Below, one piece after another: positions 60,496-64,000 of a stretch of DNA of 64,000 nt. Within the stretch, counting starts at the first letter, position 1, and each line of letters opens with the position of its first letter. A program made the translations under genes and the position numbers. Source of the stretch: UBA2834 sp963623365 (GTDB lineage: Bacteria > Patescibacteriota > Saccharimonadia > Saccharimonadales > Saccharimonadaceae). The notes beneath the pieces are model-generated. The model had not been told where the DNA came from, ran no database searches, and saw only the letters and a list, made by a program, of their open reading frames with translations. The stretch lies in assembly GCA_963623365.1 (NCBI GenBank), contig CAVFJY010000002.1, positions 47,521-111,520 of the forward strand, given 5' to 3'.

Positions 60496-61803
60496 TTATT
60501 TATTTATATCTTTCTTACCAGTAGTTTTCGCTTTACCGGTCGCTGTCTTCTGTAGCATTTCTACTTCTTTTTGGCTGCGATACCAATAATAAATCCCCAC
60601 AATCACGCTCGTGGCTGCGATAACCGCCAATGCAATTTCGCCAGGACCAGTCTTTGGTAATTCGCTTGGCGTCTCACCAGGCTCCTCGCCGTTCGTACAT
60701 GCGCGTTCAATTTGTAAAGTTGAACTATCTTGTAGTTCACCCGCATCATGGTCTACAAAAATTGTATTCGTAAATGTATTCGTGCCACACACACCATTTT
60801 GCACGATATCGCTATTTACTCTTACTTGATAAATAATTGTTGCAGTCGCGCCTGCGCCATACAAACCTGTATTAAATCCATTTTGGCCAATCAAATCTGG
60901 CATCTTCACGCCATTCGGATTACTCGCATTTGTTAAAATCGTTGTTCCTTCAACCAAACTTACGCCCGTTGGTAGCACGTCATGGAAAGTTACATTCGTC
61001 AGATCTGTCGTACCCGTGTTTGTTAGCACTACCTTATATGTCACCGTGTCGCCAGGTTTTGGACTAACTGATTCGAAGAAATTCTCGCCATCTAGCGAAG
61101 CCGTCTTGCTGACTGTCGCTGCCACTTGTTCGGCCTTAATGTGATAAATAATATGACCAGAATATTCCGCACAACCAGGCAAATAACCGCTCAACTGATT
61201 ATAGCCAATGTAAATCCCCTTTTCGCTAAAGAGATATTCGCCACCCAGCTTCGTGCCATTTAACTTTCCGCCGTTATAAATCGTAGCCGAATTCTCCACA
61301 TATTTCAGCACGATGTCCGCTTCTGAATCAGTCGTAAAATACGCTTCATCCCAAACTTCATTCGGGGTAGCATTAGATGACGAAATAATCGCACTAACCT
61401 TGCCCTTCTTTGAAGCACTTACCGTACTCGGGAATTGCGACGACACCCGCACATCCATCGCGACGCCAGGCGCCCCATCGACATTATTTAGATTTGATGC
61501 CGCATTGTTATGATAGCCAATATAGACTTCATATTCCTTGCCGGCCTCAATTTTTATTTCATCCGTAAAAGTACCATTCGCGCCTACTTCCGCCACTCGC
61601 ACGAAGTTGCGTTCATCGCCCAACACATTGTTATTTGTGATGGAATTAAAGGTAACATGGTCCGCCGGATTCTCCATCGTATAAGTATCACGATCCGGTC
61701 CCCATGCGTAACTTGTTGCTGGCAGCAGTATCGTCAACGCGAATGCGCTCACTCCCGCCAGCTTCAGCCTCCGTTTAAATTTGCTATTTGTTTGTTTTTG
61801 CAT
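60496..61803 (-). CDS. LPKTG-anchored surface protein with DUF11 domain
   Basis: About 435 residues: signal peptide (to about residue 34, ending SYAWG), a beta-rich region, one DUF11 repeat (SVSPKPGDTVTYKVVLTNTG and LTNVTFHDVLPTGVSLV), then LPKTG, a hydrophobic helix and a Lys/Arg-rich tail. A clear sortase substrate. DUF11 domains build elongated surface fibres. The start at 61803 follows AAAAGGAG. It lies downstream of the acidic membrane protein gene. Confidence 0.9.
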   Translation of the reverse strand: MQKQTNSKFKRRLKLAGVSAFALTILLPATSYAWGPDRDTYTMENPADHVTFNSITNNNVLGDERNFVRVAEVGANGTFTDEIKIEAGKEYEVYIGYHNNAASNLNNVDGAPGVAMDVRVSSQFPSTVSASKKGKVSAIISSSNATPNEVWDEAYFTTDSEADIVLKYVENSATIYNGGKLNGTKLGGEYLFSEKGIYIGYNQLSGYLPGCAEYSGHIIYHIKAEQVAATVSKTASLDGENFFESVSPKPGDTVTYKVVLTNTGTTDLTNVTFHDVLPTGVSLVEGTTILTNASNPNGVKMPDLIGQNGFNTGLYGAGATATIIYQVRVNSDIVQNGVCGTNTFTNTIFVDHDAGELQDSSTLQIERACTNGEEPGETPSELPKTGPGEIALAVIAATSVIVGIYYWYRSQKEVEMLQKTATGKAKTTGKKDINK

Positions 61804-61863
61804 GTTTATTACTCCTTTTAATAAACCGAATTTCATTTTATCCTCGCTCAGTCACTACGGTCT

Positions 61864-64000
61864 TTAATAATTCTCCAAATTTTGCATTACGTTTTCGCGT
61901 TCCTGCGCCTGGTCTTCAGCACTTTGTTGGCTTCGACCCGCTTCTCGATCTGCTGCTTCTTGCTGTGCTGGCGCTTGTTCTTGAACAGTTTGCTCTTCCG
62001 CTGCATGCGCTGCTTCTTGCTGTGCTTGCGCCTGCGTATCTTCCGGTGTTCGATTCTCTTGTTCAGACACACGCTCACCCGTATCCGTTACTGCCGAAGT
62101 ATCCGCATCTTGAATAACTTGCTCAATTGTTCGACCTGAACCGTCAGCACTTTCTAGTGAAGTATCCTGCGCGCCTATTTGTTCCGAACTCGAATCGACT
62201 ACACCATCGCCGTTCGTATCACCCGTGCCTGCTTCTGGACTCGTATCACCAAAGCTCTGTGTTTCTGGATTATAATCACCATTTGTTTCTGGTCGTTCCG
62301 TTAAATCGCCCGCGTCCATTGGCGTCAGGTCATTCGTCGATTCATCATCACTCACGCCCATATTCTCTTCAATTTCTCCTGGATCCTTTGCTTCTAGTTC
62401 AGGTGTTGGCGTCGGATTATCTGGCTCTGGCGTCGGCGTTTCTGGCGTTGGCGTCGGATTATCTGGCTCCGGTGTCGGTGTTTCTGGTGTTGGCTCTGGC
62501 GTTGGTGTTGGCGTTGGCTCACCAGGCTCATCCGGATTTTCCGGTACTTCATCCAGTGAACTTAGCTCCGGCGAACTTTCCTGACGCACTACCTGCATAC
62601 AACCTTTCTTGCCAATCGATGTATCCGCATTTGCTTTTACGATAAATGTACCAATTACATTACCTTCCTTATCGTGCAGGGTAATTTCTTGCGCATGCGT
62701 ACCATTTTCTGTCGTCGTGCAACGCACCAACTCCATATTGTCATGCGTTACTTCGCCCCTGCTATCTTTCAAGCGCATATAGGCATTATCATAACGGCCA
62801 TTCAACGTAATGTTTCGCACTGTTGCATTGTCTAATACGTCACTAAAGTTCTCAAACACCGCTTTATGCTCATCATTACTCAAATCCTCGATCGCATCTT
62901 CCATTTCGCGAATATCTGTAATTCCGCGTAGCGCTTCTGGTCGCACCTCATCCGGCATACATACCATATAATCCGCAAAGGACTCCGACTGATTTCGCGC
63001 TGTATACTTGAGCATCTCGCGCGCATCGTCCGTTTCTACGGCTTCTGCTACTGCCTCTGCGTCCGCAAAGTTATATTGCCCCGTCTTTGTCTCGCAACTC
63101 CACATGCCCTCTTCGCCATAACCATCAATAATACCTTGGCTTTCCATCGCTTCCATTGCTTCATCATATCGGCTATCAAAATCACCATCATCCGTTTCTG
63201 TTGCCGCAATTCCAGGCTGTCTGTTCTGCATATTCTTGCGTAATTGCGTCGCACCAGTAAACATTAATGCCGTTACTAATGTTAAGATTCCCAAACGCTT
63301 ACCATTCTTTTTAATGAATTCACCCATTCTGCGACCAACTTTTCTAAAGAATCCTACTTTGCGCTCTTCTAATTCTTCCGCTTCGTCGCCGCCATTTTCC
63401 GCACTGCTTTCTGCGCCGCTTCCTGCACCTTCTGCCAATATCGGCTCTTCTGTACCGTCCGGATGAATCAATATATCCGAAATAACGCGTTCGCCCGACT
63501 CTGCGCCGCCAGTTTCACCCGCCGTATCGCCATCTTCGCCGCCATCAGTTTCCGCTACGCCAGCTCCACCAGTCTCAGCGCCCCCTGTGTCGGCACCAGT
63601 TTCGCCCGCGCCAGCCGCATCGCCTTCCGCTCCGCTAGCATCAGCGCCATCAGTGCCCGCTTCTGCAGTTCCCGCATCAGCCTTATTTAACTCTGCATAT
63701 AATGCCGCCAATTCATCGTTGCCCATTGTACGCAAATCCATAATATTATCCAACGACATACCGATTCGCCCCGCCGCATCATAAATCTTCGTTGCATAAT
63801 TATCAAAAATACCATTAATTAAGCGCTCATGTTCGGCTGCTTCACCCGCTTCGCTGCCTGCTTCCGCGCCTGCTTCAGGATTCTCCCCCGCATCAGGGTT
63901 TTCCCCTGCACTCGGATTCTCGCCCGCACTCGCGCCCAAGATTCTCTCCAGCCGCTGCATCCACTCATCCGTCTTCTCGCCCTTTAGGCGTGGATTCTCA
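61864..64000 (-). CDS. Large acidic single-pass membrane protein (5' end outside the window)
   Basis: At least 711 residues; the frame stays open to the right edge. The order is: AGENPxAGENP repeats, an acidic Gly/Ala/Glu low-complexity region, a transmembrane helix (about residues 225-240 counted from the ATG at 63960) and an extracytoplasmic domain with four cysteines. It continues with a PEPTPETPTPEPDNPTP repeat stalk and a Gln/Glu-rich end. No sorting signal. Proline-rich stalks usually span the wall, so the C-terminal part may be exposed. Family not recognised. Confidence 0.7.
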   Translation of the reverse strand, partial: ENPRLKGEKTDEWMQRLERILGASAGENPSAGENPDAGENPEAGAEAGSEAGEAAEHERLINGIFDNYATKIYDAAGRIGMSLDNIMDLRTMGNDELAALYAELNKADAGTAEAGTDGADASGAEGDAAGAGETGADTGGAETGGAGVAETDGGEDGDTAGETGGAESGERVISDILIHPDGTEEPILAEGAGSGAESSAENGGDEAEELEERKVGFFRKVGRRMGEFIKKNGKRLGILTLVTALMFTGATQLRKNMQNRQPGIAATETDDGDFDSRYDEAMEAMESQGIIDGYGEEGMWSCETKTGQYNFADAEAVAEAVETDDAREMLKYTARNQSESFADYMVCMPDEVRPEALRGITDIREMEDAIEDLSNDEHKAVFENFSDVLDNATVRNITLNGRYDNAYMRLKDSRGEVTHDNMELVRCTTTENGTHAQEITLHDKEGNVIGTFIVKANADTSIGKKGCMQVVRQESSPELSSLDEVPENPDEPGEPTPTPTPEPTPETPTPEPDNPTPTPETPTPEPDNPTPTPELEAKDPGEIEENMGVSDDESTNDLTPMDAGDLTERPETNGDYNPETQSFGDTSPEAGTGDTNGDGVVDSSSEQIGAQDTSLESADGSGRTIEQVIQDADTSAVTDTGERVSEQENRTPEDTQAQAQQEAAHAAEEQTVQEQAPAQQEAADREAGRSQQSAEDQAQERENVMQNLENY

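Noticed and set aside
1..64000. CRISPR array or cas genes
   Set aside because: No set of regularly spaced direct repeats with unique spacers and no cas-like protein is present. The only tandem array (23698-23856) has no spacers.
1..64000. Alternative genetic code with TGA as a sense codon, as in some CPR lineages
   Set aside because: TGA ends genes at expected family lengths and takes part in TGATG overlaps (mraY/ftsW, exoA/next gene), so the standard bacterial code applies.
1..64000. Insertion sequences, transposases or prophage genes
   Set aside because: No transposase, integrase or phage structural protein was recognised. The holin-like annotation at 27937 belongs to a common chromosomal family.

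Overview
The window looks like a chromosomal segment of a Candidate Phyla Radiation bacterium, most probably a member of Candidatus Saccharibacteria (TM7). The reasons are the compact monoderm division and wall gene set, short versions of housekeeping enzymes (UvrC, phosphoglycerate kinase, Rel), a VirD4/TraG-like ATPase, a sigma-region-4/HARE-HTH protein, sortase and LPXTG proteins, many single-pass proteins with long low-complexity tails, and no amino-acid, nucleotide or cofactor biosynthesis genes. TGA is used as an ordinary stop (for example mraY and exoA), which argues against the TGA-recoding CPR lineages. This assignment is inference. The sequence has a 10-N scaffold gap at 18801-18810 and a last gene that runs off the right edge.

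Layout. 1-5.9 kb: a sigma4/HARE transcription-type protein, a YvcK protein fused to a HAD-like domain, and a divergent VirD4/TraG-like ATPase. 5.9-9.6 kb: a surface protein with an NPST-type sorting signal, a DegV lipid-binding protein and about 1 kb without a convincing CDS that holds hairpins, repeats and an orphan terminator. 9.6-12.9 kb: pyk-pgk-ftsQ-like operon and tRNA-Glu. 13-19.8 kb: a minimal dcw cluster (rsmH, a broken small gene at the gap, ftsL-like, ftsI, mraY, ftsW, murG). 20-25.9 kb: small membrane proteins, typA, tRNA-Val, tRNA-Lys with tandemly repeated 3' end, an unusual tRNA-Gly and tRNA-Leu. 25.9-32.2 kb: uvrC-holin-like-secG-membrane-anchored peptide-binding protein operon, then a large acidic membrane protein. 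32.3-39.8 kb: enolase, pgi, a COG2426 membrane protein, a PEGA protein and a sortase. 39.9-46.2 kb: tRNA-Leu, phosphatase/mutase, a CDP-alcohol phosphotransferase, an NnrD-like protein, ExoA, dCMP deaminase and a long-form Rel. 46.3-54.6 kb: LPKTS surface protein, PAQR protein, GlyRS, a histidine kinase-receiver-RecO operon, xseAB and an LPG-synthase-like membrane protein. 54.6-64 kb: tRNA methyltransferase, L27, mutM-holA, CPBP and site-2 proteases, L21, an LPKTG protein with DUF11 and an acidic membrane protein.

How they work together. Lipid II synthesis and septal polymerisation (MraY, MurG, FtsW, FtsI, FtsL/Q-like) build the wall to which the sortase at 38.5 kb could attach the LPKTG, LPKTS and perhaps NPSTMDN proteins. 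Pgi, Pgk, Eno and Pyk represent a trimmed glycolysis, with YvcK as a possible link between carbon metabolism and wall synthesis. The membrane-anchored oligopeptide-binding protein and the VirD4-like ATPase fit an organism that takes nutrients or DNA from a host cell.

The most striking window-wide signals are in the non-coding DNA. Most promoters carry an extended -10 (TGnTATAAT), and about a dozen genes have this -10 placed 6-8 nt before the ATG, which predicts leaderless mRNAs. Other signals are a tRNA-Gly with coupled changes at positions 19 and 56, and a triplicated tRNA-Lys 3' end.
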